A stretch of DNA of 64,000 nt from an uncultured Aeromonadales bacterium. GTDB lineage: Bacteria > Pseudomonadota > Gammaproteobacteria > Enterobacterales > Succinivibrionaceae. The stretch lies in assembly GCA_902782145.1 (NCBI GenBank), contig CACZLZ010000016.1, positions 25,116 to 89,115 on the forward strand, written 5' to 3'. The notes beneath the pieces are model-generated. The model saw only the letters and a list, made by a program, of their open reading frames with translations. It made no database searches and was not told where the DNA came from. Below, one piece after another: positions 48,489 to 57,994 of the stretch (position 1 is its first letter; the number at the start of each line of letters is the position of its first letter). The position numbers and the translations under genes are program-made.

Positions 48489-50747
48489 ATGCCCCACCCC
48501 AGTTCCGCCGCCATCATCCTCACCGCACTGCTCCTGATCTCCTGCGGCGAGCAGAAGCCGCCTCCCAGGCAGGAGATCCAGTTCCGCACCGAATACCTGG
48601 ATGCGGTCACCGGCCGGAAGAGCCTGATCCTGGACGGCTACAGCTCCCTGGTGGCCAAACCCGTCTACGGCAGCGTCCGGAAGGAGAAGGGCAAGTTCAT
48701 CTACACCATGCCGGATCTCCCGGATCTGATCACCGGTCCCGGAGTCCTGGCACCCCGTTACGACGCCTTCACGGCGGACTCAGTTCCCCGGAACGGGATC
48801 TACCGCCGCACGGTGTTCAAGATCTACTTCAGTTCAGATCCCCTCTCCCTGCATCAGTGGTACATCAGCAACCAGGGTCTCAACACCTATGATCCCCAGG
48901 GGTTCAACCAGGACGGCTCCCTGCAGTATCCCCGCCAGGGCTGGCGGGCAGACGGCAGGCCCGGCCTGGATCTGAATGTGGTTCCCGCCTGGAAGTCCGG
49001 AGCCACGGGCAAGGGCGTGGGGGTTATTGTCTATGACAGCGGGGTAGATCCCGGCAACCCGGATCTGGCCGGCGGCCTGCTGCTGGATCGGGCGGTGAAC
49101 TTCATCACCGGCACCTACAGTCTGAAGTCCGAGGACTACGAGCGGAACCCCCACGGCACCAAGGTTGCAGGGATCATCGGCGCCCGGGCCCACAACAGCA
49201 CCGGGATCCGGGGGATCGCCTACGAGAGCACCATCATTCCCTGGCGCTACAACAACGTCTGGGAGGACTACCTGCTCTTCGACTTCCCCCCGGAGGCCCG
49301 GGTGTTCCAGAACAGCGTGGGCAATGATCCCGGCAAGCTCATCAACACCGAGCCCTTCAACCCCTCCCTGCTGGATGCGGATCTGGTGTTCTTCCTGTCC
49401 AAGGGGAACTACTACACCGTCAACTACTATGAGGAGGAGCCCGCCACCGGCAACAGGGTGCTCCTGTATGCGGGGTGCGTGTTCTACCAGGTGAACTGCG
49501 CCGAAACCCCCAAGCTCTCCACCATGCCGGTGTACTACCCGGTGCTGGCGGGGGTCTCGGGAGTCAACGCCCTGGGAGTCCACATGGACTACGGCCAGAT
49601 CCGCAAGTACTACATCGGCATCAACGCCAGTACGGGCTCCGACGTGATGTTCGTGGGCTTCAACTCCACCTCCAACTCCGGGATCAGCAAAGGCTCCCGG
49701 GGGATCTTCACCACCAGTCCCCCCATGGGCCGGGACAGCCAGGCACTGGAGCTCATGGAGCCCTTCCGGGAGAGCCCGGAGTACAGCGCCCACCATGACT
49801 TCTACTCCTCCGGAGATCCGGACAACCCCCGATCAGCCTACACCGGCAACTTCTGCGGCACCTCCGCCGCCGCCCCCATGCTCTCGGCGGTGGCGGCCCT
49901 GGTGCGGTCAGTCAACCCGGATCTGACCTGGGCCGACACCTATGACATACTGATCCGGTCCTCCTCCATAGATCGTCTGGCCCGGCGTCCCGAGATCCGG
50001 GACGACATGAACCTGTGGTTCCAGGACGGTGACCGTCTCACCGTGGAGCGTGCCCCCGAAGCCAACGCCGCGGGCTTTGTCCACAGCAACACCTACGGCT
50101 TCGGCCTGGTGGATGCCGCCCGGGCCGTGGAGCTGGCCCGCAACTACCATCACTCGGATCTCCAGACCGTGAACCGGGAGTTCCTGCGTCCGGCCCGGAT
50201 CCCCATGAAGGGGCTGTCCTTTGCCGCAGCAGCCACCGTGGAAGCCGCCACCAGCCAGGTGTCCGGATCCACCGATGACAGCCGGAAGGTCTTTGCGGCG
50301 GTGCTGGAGCTGCCGCCCTCCTTCCTGGCCCGGTTTGAGAGCAAGGAAAATGCCTGCGCCAAGTCCCGGCGGGTGATCAGCGATGAGGACACCTTCTACA
50401 GGAACATCTACTTCAGCCGGGACTGCTGGATCTCGGATCTGACCTTCACCCAACTGGAGATCGAATCCCCCTCCGGGAAGATCAGCGTCATCAAGCCCAT
50501 GGGATCCATGTACCTGATGATGAAGGATCTGGAGCACCCCCACCGCATCGAGTCCAAGGCCTTTTACGGCGAGGACATGCAGGGGGAGTGGAAGATCAGG
50601 GCCATCACCTCCCGGGGCGAGCGCTGGAAGGTGAGGTACAATGATCCGGAGCAGCGCATAACACTGAACCGCAGCGCGGAGCGGAGGGATCTGGTCACCG
50701 ATGTGACCCTTGAGCTTTATCCCCTCACCGCAGGAGAGACACCATGA
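48489..50747 (+). CDS. S8 subtilisin/kexin-like protease, lipoprotein
   Basis: 752 residues. Short signal peptide with a lipobox (LLISC, Cys19), so probably anchored in the envelope. Catalytic triad: D183 in IVYDSGVDPGNPDL, H222 in NPHGTKVAGIIGA, S459 in CGTSAAAPMLSAVAAL. A long insert between His and Ser carries extra cysteines. A C-terminal P/homoB-like domain (about 640-752; WISDLTFTQLEIESPSGK, MQGEWKIRAIT) is as in proprotein convertases. Its stop overlaps the next start by four bases (ATGA). Substrate unknown. The protease assignment is firm. Confidence 0.9.
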   Translation: MPHPSSAAIILTALLLISCGEQKPPPRQEIQFRTEYLDAVTGRKSLILDGYSSLVAKPVYGSVRKEKGKFIYTMPDLPDLITGPGVLAPRYDAFTADSVPRNGIYRRTVFKIYFSSDPLSLHQWYISNQGLNTYDPQGFNQDGSLQYPRQGWRADGRPGLDLNVVPAWKSGATGKGVGVIVYDSGVDPGNPDLAGGLLLDRAVNFITGTYSLKSEDYERNPHGTKVAGIIGARAHNSTGIRGIAYESTIIPWRYNNVWEDYLLFDFPPEARVFQNSVGNDPGKLINTEPFNPSLLDADLVFFLSKGNYYTVNYYEEEPATGNRVLLYAGCVFYQVNCAETPKLSTMPVYYPVLAGVSGVNALGVHMDYGQIRKYYIGINASTGSDVMFVGFNSTSNSGISKGSRGIFTTSPPMGRDSQALELMEPFRESPEYSAHHDFYSSGDPDNPRSAYTGNFCGTSAAAPMLSAVAALVRSVNPDLTWADTYDILIRSSSIDRLARRPEIRDDMNLWFQDGDRLTVERAPEANAAGFVHSNTYGFGLVDAARAVELARNYHHSDLQTVNREFLRPARIPMKGLSFAAAATVEAATSQVSGSTDDSRKVFAAVLELPPSFLARFESKENACAKSRRVISDEDTFYRNIYFSRDCWISDLTFTQLEIESPSGKISVIKPMGSMYLMMKDLEHPHRIESKAFYGEDMQGEWKIRAITSRGERWKVRYNDPEQRITLNRSAERRDLVTDVTLELYPLTAGETP

Positions 50748-51175
50748 GACACCTTGCATTCCTGACAGCACTGTTCCTGCTGCCCCTGGCGGCAGCGGCT
50801 GAAGAGCCGGTGTACAACAACATCAACGGTGAACTGTACCGGATCATTCCCCTGGAGGAGTACCTGGCGGAGCACCCGGAGCTGGTGGAGAACACGGACT
50901 TCAACAGCCTCAAGGGGGAGCGGATCCTGGGGTTCGCCGAATCCCAGATCCGCACCGGCTGGCTCACTTCCAAGATCTCCTATATGTGCTGGCTGGAGAA
51001 ATGCAACCCCATCGGCACGCCGGTGACCACCGTCAGCGACAAGAAGTTCACCTACATGATTGAGGCCGGCAACATGGATGACTGGGAGTTCATCATCCAG
51101 GTACTGAAAAGCGACGGCCGGGTACGCCTGGTGATGCCGGTGATCCTGGACGGGGAAATGGGCGAGGAGCACTGA
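50744..51175 (+). CDS. small exported protein coupled to the S8 protease
   Basis: 143 residues. Sec signal peptide MRHLAFLTALFLLPLAAAAEE. The mature 120 residues have one cysteine pair (YMCWLEKCNP), likely a disulfide, and no family I recognise. The start overlaps the protease stop (ATGA), so both are made together in similar amounts. An inhibitor, propeptide-like chaperone or substrate of the protease is the natural guess; this is inference from position. Confidence 0.75.
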   Translation: MRHLAFLTALFLLPLAAAAEEPVYNNINGELYRIIPLEEYLAEHPELVENTDFNSLKGERILGFAESQIRTGWLTSKISYMCWLEKCNPIGTPVTTVSDKKFTYMIEAGNMDDWEFIIQVLKSDGRVRLVMPVILDGEMGEEH

Positions 51176-51267
51176 GCCGGCGCCCGTACCGCCACCACCT
51201 GCACTCTGCGCCCTCATCCCGGCACCAGCCCTGCAGCACCCTCCCCCGCAACACCCCGGAGTTCACC

Positions 51268-52791
51268 ATGACCAATCTGATCCACCACCCTCAGACCAGG
51301 GATGAGCTGAAAGCCCTGGCGGCAGATCCCCGGATCTGCCTGGGAGACATTGACACCTCCGCCATCACCGACATGACCGGGATCTTTCAGGATTCCCCCC
51401 GGAATGACTTCACCGGGATCGGATCCTGGGACACCAGTGCCGTCACCTGCATGGATCAGATGTTCAGCGACTGCCAGGCATTCAATGCCGACATATCCTC
51501 CTGGGACACCTCAAAGGTGACCAGCATGGAGGCCATGTTCCGCCATGCGTTGTCCTTCAACCAGCCCCTGGGACAGTGGGACGTGTCCCAGGTCCGAAGC
51601 ATGAAGGAGATGTTCAACATGGCAATCGCCTTCGATCAGCCCCTGGAGAAGTGGGACGTGTCCTCGGTCACCACCATGAGCCGGATGTTTCAGAGCTGCG
51701 ACAACTTCAACCAGCCCCTGGAGAAGTGGGACGTGTCCCATGTGCGGAACATGAGCCGGATGTTTCAGTGTTGCTACAACTTCAACCAGCCCCTGGCGGG
51801 ATGGAACGTGTCCCATGTCACCGACATGTCGTATATGTTCCAGTACGACAACACCTTCAACCAGTCCCTGGAGAAATGGGATGTGTCCCATGTCAGGAAA
51901 ATGAAATGCATGTTCCAGGGTGCCACAAGCTTTGATCAGCCCCTGGAGAAGTGGGATGTCTCCGCGGTGACCGACATGAACCGGATGTTCGCCCAAACGT
52001 CCTTCAACCAGCCCCTGGAGGACTGGGACGTGTCCCATGTCACCGACATGAGTGAGATGTTCATGTTCAATGACGCCTTTAACCAGCCTCTTGGGAAATG
52101 GGATGTCTCCGCTGTCACCACCATGAACAGCATGTTTGAGGGTGCGTACAGCTTCAACCAGGATATCAGCACCTGGGACACTTCCAAGGTCACCAACATG
52201 AGCTGTATGTTTGAGGGTGCCTGCGCCTTCTGCCAGCCCCTGGAGAGGTGGAATGTGGGCAGGGTCAGGCTCATGAGACGCATGTTCGCCGGTGCCGTCA
52301 GCTTCAACCAGCCCCTGGAAAGCTGGGACGTATCTGCCGTCACTGCCATGAGCGGCATGTTCGCCGGCTGCCTGAACTTCAACCAGCCCCTGGGGAAGTG
52401 GAATGTGGCCAAGGTCAGGTTCACCAACGAAATGTTCCGGGACTGCCACAGTTTCAACCAGCCTCTGAACAGCTGGAGGCTGCTGGGGGAGAACCTGAGC
52501 CAGATGTTCATGAACGCCAGTGCCTTCAACCAGCCCCTGGACTCCTGGGACATGTCTGAAGCCAAGGATCTGACGGAGATGTTCCGGGATGCGCTGTGCT
52601 TCAACCAGCCACTGTCAGACTGGCAGATCGCCGCCCGGATCAAGGTGAGCCGGATGTTCCTGGGCGCCATCGCCTACAACCAGGACATGAACCGGTGGCG
52701 CCTGTCCCGGAAGTACGCTGATGATCTCCTCGCCGGAGCAATGTCCTTCAGCCCGGAAAACTGCCTGCAGCTCTTCCGCAGGAAGAAGTGA
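51268..52791 (+). CDS. DUF285 (BspA-type) repeat protein
   Basis: 507 residues. After a 30-residue lead, about 18 tandem repeats of 23-24 residues fill the protein, with consensus FNQPLEKWDVSHVRNMSRMF, the DUF285 pattern known from surface proteins of mycoplasmas and rumen and gut bacteria. Unlike those, it has no signal peptide, membrane segment or anchor, so it is either cytoplasmic or exported by another route. The last two repeats are degenerate. It lies 92 bases after the exported small protein and may share its transcript. Confidence 0.85.
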   Translation: MTNLIHHPQTRDELKALAADPRICLGDIDTSAITDMTGIFQDSPRNDFTGIGSWDTSAVTCMDQMFSDCQAFNADISSWDTSKVTSMEAMFRHALSFNQPLGQWDVSQVRSMKEMFNMAIAFDQPLEKWDVSSVTTMSRMFQSCDNFNQPLEKWDVSHVRNMSRMFQCCYNFNQPLAGWNVSHVTDMSYMFQYDNTFNQSLEKWDVSHVRKMKCMFQGATSFDQPLEKWDVSAVTDMNRMFAQTSFNQPLEDWDVSHVTDMSEMFMFNDAFNQPLGKWDVSAVTTMNSMFEGAYSFNQDISTWDTSKVTNMSCMFEGACAFCQPLERWNVGRVRLMRRMFAGAVSFNQPLESWDVSAVTAMSGMFAGCLNFNQPLGKWNVAKVRFTNEMFRDCHSFNQPLNSWRLLGENLSQMFMNASAFNQPLDSWDMSEAKDLTEMFRDALCFNQPLSDWQIAARIKVSRMFLGAIAYNQDMNRWRLSRKYADDLLAGAMSFSPENCLQLFRRKK

Positions 52792-52888
52792 CCTTACCGG
52801 GATCTGGCACATATCCTGCCGGGCACGCCGCCCCGCCCGGCGCGGCACCTGGGCTGGCACCGCCGAACCGCGCCCCGGGGACAGGGAC

Positions 52889-52920
52889 AAAAAAAACACC
52901 CCCCTGTCTGCACAGAGGGT
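52889..52920 (-). terminator. intrinsic terminator of ackA-rnfH
   Basis: Minus strand hairpin (CACCC...GGGTG outer stem, TGT/ACA inner stem) followed by eight T, about 100 bases after the rnfH stop. Confidence 0.75.
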
Positions 52921-53017
52921 GCCTGCACCAAAAGTGCTCCCTTATAACGGATCTTGACGGCGCTGCGCCGCCTTTTCGGTGCCGGGAGATCCAGAGCCGG
53001 AAAGCCCCGGGGACGTC

Positions 53018-53290
53018 TCAGCCCTTTCTCTTCCGGACCGACCGGGGATCTGCCGTCACCGGGCGCAGGATCTCAGCCCGATCCCCCTCCGCCACGGGAT
53101 CATCCAGTTTCCGCATGCGTCCGTAACTGCCTATCTGCAGTTTCTCCAGCCGGAGTTCTGGGAAAACCGTCAGCAGGTGGCTGCGGCTGATCACACTCCG
53201 GAAGGTGTCCCCCTCCCGGAGCTCCACCCGCTCCTCATACTGTCTGAGGGTCTGGGCATAAACAACATCCACGGTTTTCCTGTCAGCCAC
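53018..53290 (-). CDS. rnfH: RnfH family ubiquitin-like protein
   Basis: 90 residues from a GTG at 53290, with AGGAGG a few bases upstream. Beta-grasp UPF0125 pattern: VDVVYAQTLRQ, LREGDTFRSVISRSHLL, FPELRLEKLQIGSYGRMRKLDD, GDRAEILRPVTADPR. In E. coli rnfH lies beside bamE and ratA; here it is close to bamE but on the other strand and downstream of ackA. Cellular role not well defined. Confidence 0.9.
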   Translation of the reverse strand: MADRKTVDVVYAQTLRQYEERVELREGDTFRSVISRSHLLTVFPELRLEKLQIGSYGRMRKLDDPVAEGDRAEILRPVTADPRSVRKRKG

Positions 53291-53340
53291 TGCGCCTCCT
53301 GCCAGACCGCACAGACAGCGATCCGTTCATCCTGGGGATC

Positions 53341-54558
53341 CTATTTTGCAAACTCACTGGCCAGCCGAGCGATGATCAACTCCTCGTTGGTGGGGATCAC
53401 CGTCACATAGCAGCTGGAATCCGGGGCGGAGATCACACCCCGGCCGCCCTTGTAGACCAGGGCTGCCTCATTTTTCTCCACATCCAGTTTGATCCCGAAG
53501 GGGGCCAGCAGTTCCATGACCCGACGGCGCATGCGGTAGGAGTTCTCACCGATACCACCGGTGAAGACAATGGCATCCACCCGGCCCAAGGGGACATAAT
53601 AGGAAGCAATGAACTTGGCCAGACGGTAGCAGAACATATCAAAGGCCAGGGCGCACTTCTCATCCCCCTGCTCCCTGCCCTCGGTGATCCCCCGGAAATC
53701 TGAGGTCCTGCCGGAAATACCCAGCAGACCGGACTCCTTGTTGAGGATCTTGCACACCTCCTGGGCGGTGAGGCCCATATTGTCACACAGGAAGAAGATC
53801 ACAGAAGGATCAATGGATCCGCTGCGGGTGCCCATCATCAGACCGTCCAGGGGTGTCAAGCCCATGGATGTGTCAATGCACTTGCCGTTCTTAACCGCGG
53901 AGATGGAAGCACCGTTGCCCAGGTGGCAGGTGATCACATTGAAGTTGTCCGGATCTGCTCCCATCTCCTTGCAGACCTCCCCTGCCACATAGTAATGACT
54001 GGTGCCGTGGGCACCGTAGCGGCGGATGCGGTTCTCGGTGTAGTATTTTTCGGGAATGGCAAAACGGAAGGCATATTCCGGCATGGTCTGGTGGAAAGCG
54101 GTGTCGAACACGCACACATGGGGAATGCCGGGAAACACCTTCCGGGCGGCTCTGATCCCCTGGAGGTGGGCGGGGTTGTGCAGAGGGGCGAAGGGAATGC
54201 ACTTCTCAATGCCAGCCTCCACGGAGTCGTCCACCAGGGTGGGCTGGCTGTACAGATCACCGCCAGACACAATGCGGTGCCCCACAGCCACCAGGGAATC
54301 AAGGAGATCCTTATGACCGGCAAGGATGGTGTCCACCACAAAGTCAATGGCCCGGGCGTGATCGGCGCCGCTGCCCAGCATCTGCTCAGTCTTGGCCTCG
54401 CCGTCAAAAGCCCAGCTGATGCGGGCGTCATCCAGGGTCAGGGCCTCGGCAATGCCGCTGACAAAAACCCTGCCGTCCACTGGATTGACAATTGCGAACT
54501 TCACTGAGGAGCTGCCGCAGTTGACCACCAGAACCGTTTTATCTGTGTTGGTTGCCAT
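53341..54558 (-). CDS. ackA: acetate kinase
   Basis: 405 residues (E. coli 400). It interconverts acetyl phosphate + ADP with acetate + ATP. Visible: VLVVNCGSSSVKFAIV, VGHRIVSGG, VFDTAFHQTMPEYAF, RRYGAHGTSHYYV, CHLGNGASISAVKNG, DTSMGLTPLDGLMMGTRSG and FTGGIGENSYRMR. AGGTGA lies eight bases before the ATG. pta is not adjacent. rnfH follows after 50 bases on the same strand. Confidence 0.97.
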   Translation of the reverse strand: MATNTDKTVLVVNCGSSSVKFAIVNPVDGRVFVSGIAEALTLDDARISWAFDGEAKTEQMLGSGADHARAIDFVVDTILAGHKDLLDSLVAVGHRIVSGGDLYSQPTLVDDSVEAGIEKCIPFAPLHNPAHLQGIRAARKVFPGIPHVCVFDTAFHQTMPEYAFRFAIPEKYYTENRIRRYGAHGTSHYYVAGEVCKEMGADPDNFNVITCHLGNGASISAVKNGKCIDTSMGLTPLDGLMMGTRSGSIDPSVIFFLCDNMGLTAQEVCKILNKESGLLGISGRTSDFRGITEGREQGDEKCALAFDMFCYRLAKFIASYYVPLGRVDAIVFTGGIGENSYRMRRRVMELLAPFGIKLDVEKNEAALVYKGGRGVISAPDSSCYVTVIPTNEELIIARLASEFAK

Positions 54559-55162
54559 GTTTCAAATCACCTGTCAAAAAAGAAAAAAAGATTTGCGGAG
54601 GCATCCGCATAACGAACCGGGGATCCGGAGGGAATGTCACCCTTGTGCCTACCGGATCTTAGCGGGAAGATTTTACCACAATTCCCGCCTCACTGCCCCG
54701 GAGGTTCGGAGGCGGGTGCGTTCCTGACAGAAATCCACTTTCCGAGAAAGCACCGCTCTCCCGAATGAGAGTCGGAAAGAAGATTTCCGATCACGTTACA
54801 TTCTGCGGTGCTTCGTGCACCTGCAGGCTCCGGTTCACTACCCTCTGGCTCTTCAAGGTTGCCCGGTCTGATCCACCAGATCGGGAAAACAGATCTCCGC
54901 CTGTGGATCTCCGGTCTTTCACTGCTGCCAAGCCTGATCCAGGGAGTACCCATAACCGCAGCAAAAAATCCGGTAACCAGGTGATTTTGCCAGTTTACCC
55001 CACGTTTTTATGAAAAGTTTTATGATATTATCATCTGAATTGGATTAGCAGACTGAATTTGACTACTTATCCACAAACTACATTATGATCACGGAACGTC
55101 CGGATAATTTGAATGTTCTGCTGCTGCTTTGGTATTCCTAGCAAATATAGGGGGAATGTTAA
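54559..55162. other. transition from GC-rich backbone to AT-rich island
   Basis: About 600 bases without a supported gene. Composition changes sharply near 54990. CTCTCCCGAATGAGAG (about 54752-54767) can form a small hairpin without a T-run. The AT-rich part from 55010 presumably carries the hsdM promoter (for example TATGATATTATC near 55020). Confidence 0.45.
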
Positions 55163-56758
55163 ATGGCTGATGGCTACAAGGAATTGCAAAGTGTTTTATG
55201 GGCAGGAGCAGATGTGCTTCGCTCCAAAATGGACGCAAACGAATATAAGGATTACCTGTTGAGTTTTGTGTTCTACAAGTATCTGTCTGATACCTTTCTC
55301 GCAAAAGTGTATGACGGGGTAGAAGGTGGCGAACCAAGTTCCATAGAAGAGGCACAGAGAGTATACGAAGAAGTAGCCAGGGGCGAGGATGCGGAAGAGA
55401 TCCTGGCTGATTTGAAGGAGGACAATCTTTATGTGATTGATCCGTCCAGTACTTTTTATGCGCTTGCTCAAAATGCTGCCAATAACAGATTCAGAAGAGA
55501 GGATTTGCAAAGCGCGTTCAATGATATCCAAACATCACACCCACTTTTTGAAAATCTGTTCGCTGATGTTGATTTATACTCCAACCGGTTAGGTACGAAT
55601 GACACAAAACAGAGCGCAACGGTTGCTGAACTCGTCACCGTGATCAATCAGGCTGATGTCCTTCATGCCAAGGGTGACGTGCTGGGAAATGCCTACGAAT
55701 ACCTCATTGGCCAATTTGCCTCAGAGACCGGAAAGAAGGCAGGAGAGTTTTATACCCCTGCCGGGCCCGCGGAAATTCTGACAAGAATCGCCATCTCCGG
55801 TCAGGAATCCAAAAGAGGGCTCCTGGTCTACGATCCTTGTATGGGCTCTGCCTCACTTCTTCTTGACGCACGAAAGTTTTCGAATTTCCCGCATGATGTG
55901 AAGTACTTCGGGCAGGAACTTATGATGTCCACCTATAATCTGGCGCGTATGAACATGTTCCTGCATGGTGTTGCGCCGGAAAATCAGCTTTTGCGCAATG
56001 GCGATACACTGGATGCGGACTGGCCGACAACGGAAGAGACGGAATTCGATATGGTGGTGATGAATCCGCCATATTCCGCAAAATGGTCTGCAAAACAGGG
56101 CTTTCTGTCAGATTCAAGATTTTCCGACTATGGTGTTTTAGCCCCCAAAAGCAAAGCTGATTATGCATTTCTTCTGCATGGTTTCTACCACCTGAAATCC
56201 ACCGGAACAATGGGAATTGTTCTCCCTCATGGCGTGCTTTTCCGTGGCGGTGCTGAGAATAAAATAAGACAGAAACTCCTGGAGAACGGCTCAATTTACG
56301 CAGTGATTGGTCTGCCGGCAAACATGTTTTACAACACTTCGATCCCCACTTGCATTATCGTGTTGAAGAAGCACCGGATCGGAAGGGATGTTCTCTTCAT
56401 TGACGCCTCACGAAATTTTGAGAAGAACAAGAATCAGAATGTAATGAAGCCCGAGCACATTGAACACGTTCTGGAGTTGTATAAAAACAGACAGGATGTA
56501 GAGAAAGAGGCTCACTTGGCTGATTTCGATGAAATTAAGGCAAATGACTTCAACCTGAACATACCCCGGTATGTTGACTCCAGCGAGGATGAGATCCCTG
56601 TGGCTCTGTCAGAAGTAAATGCCGATTTGGCGAACCTTAACAGTGAAATTGAAACCACAAAGGCTGCTATGATCTCAATGCTAAATGAATTAAGCACAGA
56701 CGATGAATCCACTTTGTCAGCAGTAAACGACTTCATAAAACTGATGGAGGGCATCTGA
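55163..56758 (+). CDS. hsdM: type I restriction-modification DNA methyltransferase subunit
   Basis: 531 residues. N6-adenine methyltransferase: helical N-terminal domain (1-150), SAM-binding YDPCMGSASLLLD (about 223-235; preceded by GEFYTPAGPAEI) and catalytic NPPY (301-304) in VVMNPPYSAKW. A C-terminal helical region contacts HsdS. A purine-rich GGGGGA precedes the ATG. AT-rich relative to the backbone, so the locus is probably acquired. hsdS starts one base after its stop. Confidence 0.95.
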   Translation: MADGYKELQSVLWAGADVLRSKMDANEYKDYLLSFVFYKYLSDTFLAKVYDGVEGGEPSSIEEAQRVYEEVARGEDAEEILADLKEDNLYVIDPSSTFYALAQNAANNRFRREDLQSAFNDIQTSHPLFENLFADVDLYSNRLGTNDTKQSATVAELVTVINQADVLHAKGDVLGNAYEYLIGQFASETGKKAGEFYTPAGPAEILTRIAISGQESKRGLLVYDPCMGSASLLLDARKFSNFPHDVKYFGQELMMSTYNLARMNMFLHGVAPENQLLRNGDTLDADWPTTEETEFDMVVMNPPYSAKWSAKQGFLSDSRFSDYGVLAPKSKADYAFLLHGFYHLKSTGTMGIVLPHGVLFRGGAENKIRQKLLENGSIYAVIGLPANMFYNTSIPTCIIVLKKHRIGRDVLFIDASRNFEKNKNQNVMKPEHIEHVLELYKNRQDVEKEAHLADFDEIKANDFNLNIPRYVDSSEDEIPVALSEVNADLANLNSEIETTKAAMISMLNELSTDDESTLSAVNDFIKLMEGI

Positions 56759-56759
56759 A

Positions 56760-57935
56760 ATGAGAACATACCCTAAGATAAGAATAAAAGGTTTCACTGA
56801 CCCTTGGGAACAGCGTAAGTTATCAGAAGAGTTTTCCAATTTCATTGTCCCTATGAGAGATAAGCCCAAAGAATTTGGCGGGAATATTCCATGGACAAGA
56901 ATTGAAGACATAGAAGGCAAATACCTGAACGGGTCTCTGTCAGGACAGTATGTTACGGAAGAAACTGTAAAAAAGATGAATTTGAAAATAATACCAAAGG
57001 ATTCTTTAATTGTTTCATCAAGTGCGACTTTTGGCGTAGTTGCTGTAGTTAAAAACAATCTGATAACAAACCAAACATTCATCGGACTTGTTCCAAATGA
57101 TAAAGAAACGTTGGATTACTGGTATTCATATTTTCAGTCAGATGAAGCAAGAATGTACATGAAATTGCAATCTGCAGGCTCCACAATATTTTATATTGCT
57201 AGAGAACATTTTGAAAATATGCCCATCACTGTTCCTACCAAAAAAGAAATGATAAAGATAGGAGCTTTCTTTTCCAATCTTGATGACCTTATTACCCTTC
57301 ATCAGCGTAAGTGTGAGAGTTTGAAGCTTGTTAAAAAATCTTTTCTTGAAAAATTATTCCCGAAAGATGGTGAAATATTTCCAGAATTAAGATTTAAGGG
57401 CTTTACTGACCCTTGGGAACAGCGTAAGGTTTCCGATTTGTTTAGAGTTACCCGCGGGTATGTACTACCTGCAACGAAAACCGACGGTGTGGCAAGTGCT
57501 GAAAAACCATATCCCGTATATTCGTCTCAGACAAAAGATAACGGTTTATTAGGGTACTACCATAACTATCTCTACGAAAATGCAATTACGTGGACAACCG
57601 ACGGGGCTAATGCTGGAACCGTTAATTATCGGGCCGGTAAGTTTTACTGCACCAATGTTTGTGGGGTTTTATTGTCCAGTGATGGATACGCAAATAAGAT
57701 GGTAGCTGAAGCCCTGAGCGCCGTTGCTTGGAAACATGTTTCTAGGGTCGGTAACCCAAAATTGATGAACAATGTGATGTCTCAAATCGAGATATGTGTA
57801 CCTAAATCCATAGAAGAGCAAAAACTTATTTCGGAATATCTTGACCAGATTGACAGGCTTATTACCCTTCATCAGCGTAAGTGCGACGCTCTGAAAAACG
57901 CAAAGAAATATTTTCTCCATAATATGTTTGTTTAG
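56760..57935 (+). CDS. hsdS: type I restriction-modification specificity subunit
   Basis: 391 residues, two half-subunits. TRD1 (about 15-175) and TRD2 (about 220-360) are each introduced by GFTDPWEQRK and followed by a conserved helix LITLHQRKC. The DNA encoding these motifs is duplicated almost exactly: ACTGACCCTTGGGAACAGCG at 56796 and 57405, ATTACCCTTCATCAGCG at 57291 and 57861. The first motif recurs degenerately at 60114 and the second exactly at 60582, in a decayed extra hsdS. The repeats would allow TRD exchange. GGAGG lies nine bases before the ATG. Confidence 0.93.
   Translation: MRTYPKIRIKGFTDPWEQRKLSEEFSNFIVPMRDKPKEFGGNIPWTRIEDIEGKYLNGSLSGQYVTEETVKKMNLKIIPKDSLIVSSSATFGVVAVVKNNLITNQTFIGLVPNDKETLDYWYSYFQSDEARMYMKLQSAGSTIFYIAREHFENMPITVPTKKEMIKIGAFFSNLDDLITLHQRKCESLKLVKKSFLEKLFPKDGEIFPELRFKGFTDPWEQRKVSDLFRVTRGYVLPATKTDGVASAEKPYPVYSSQTKDNGLLGYYHNYLYENAITWTTDGANAGTVNYRAGKFYCTNVCGVLLSSDGYANKMVAEALSAVAWKHVSRVGNPKLMNNVMSQIEICVPKSIEEQKLISEYLDQIDRLITLHQRKCDALKNAKKYFLHNMFV
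57291..57313 (+). repeat. hsdS exchange repeat, copy 1
   Basis: A 23-bp sequence beginning ATTACCCTTCATCAGCG, exact at 57291, 57861 and 60582. It encodes the LITLHQRK conserved helix of HsdS and is a candidate recombination point. Confidence 0.85.
57861..57883 (+). repeat. hsdS exchange repeat, copy 2
   Basis: Exact copy of 57291-57313 at the 3' end of hsdS. Confidence 0.85.
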
Positions 57936-57994
57936 ATTTTGCTCTTATTTTATTCTAATCAATTCGTTGAGATTGAGAAAAGTCGGAAAATTAT

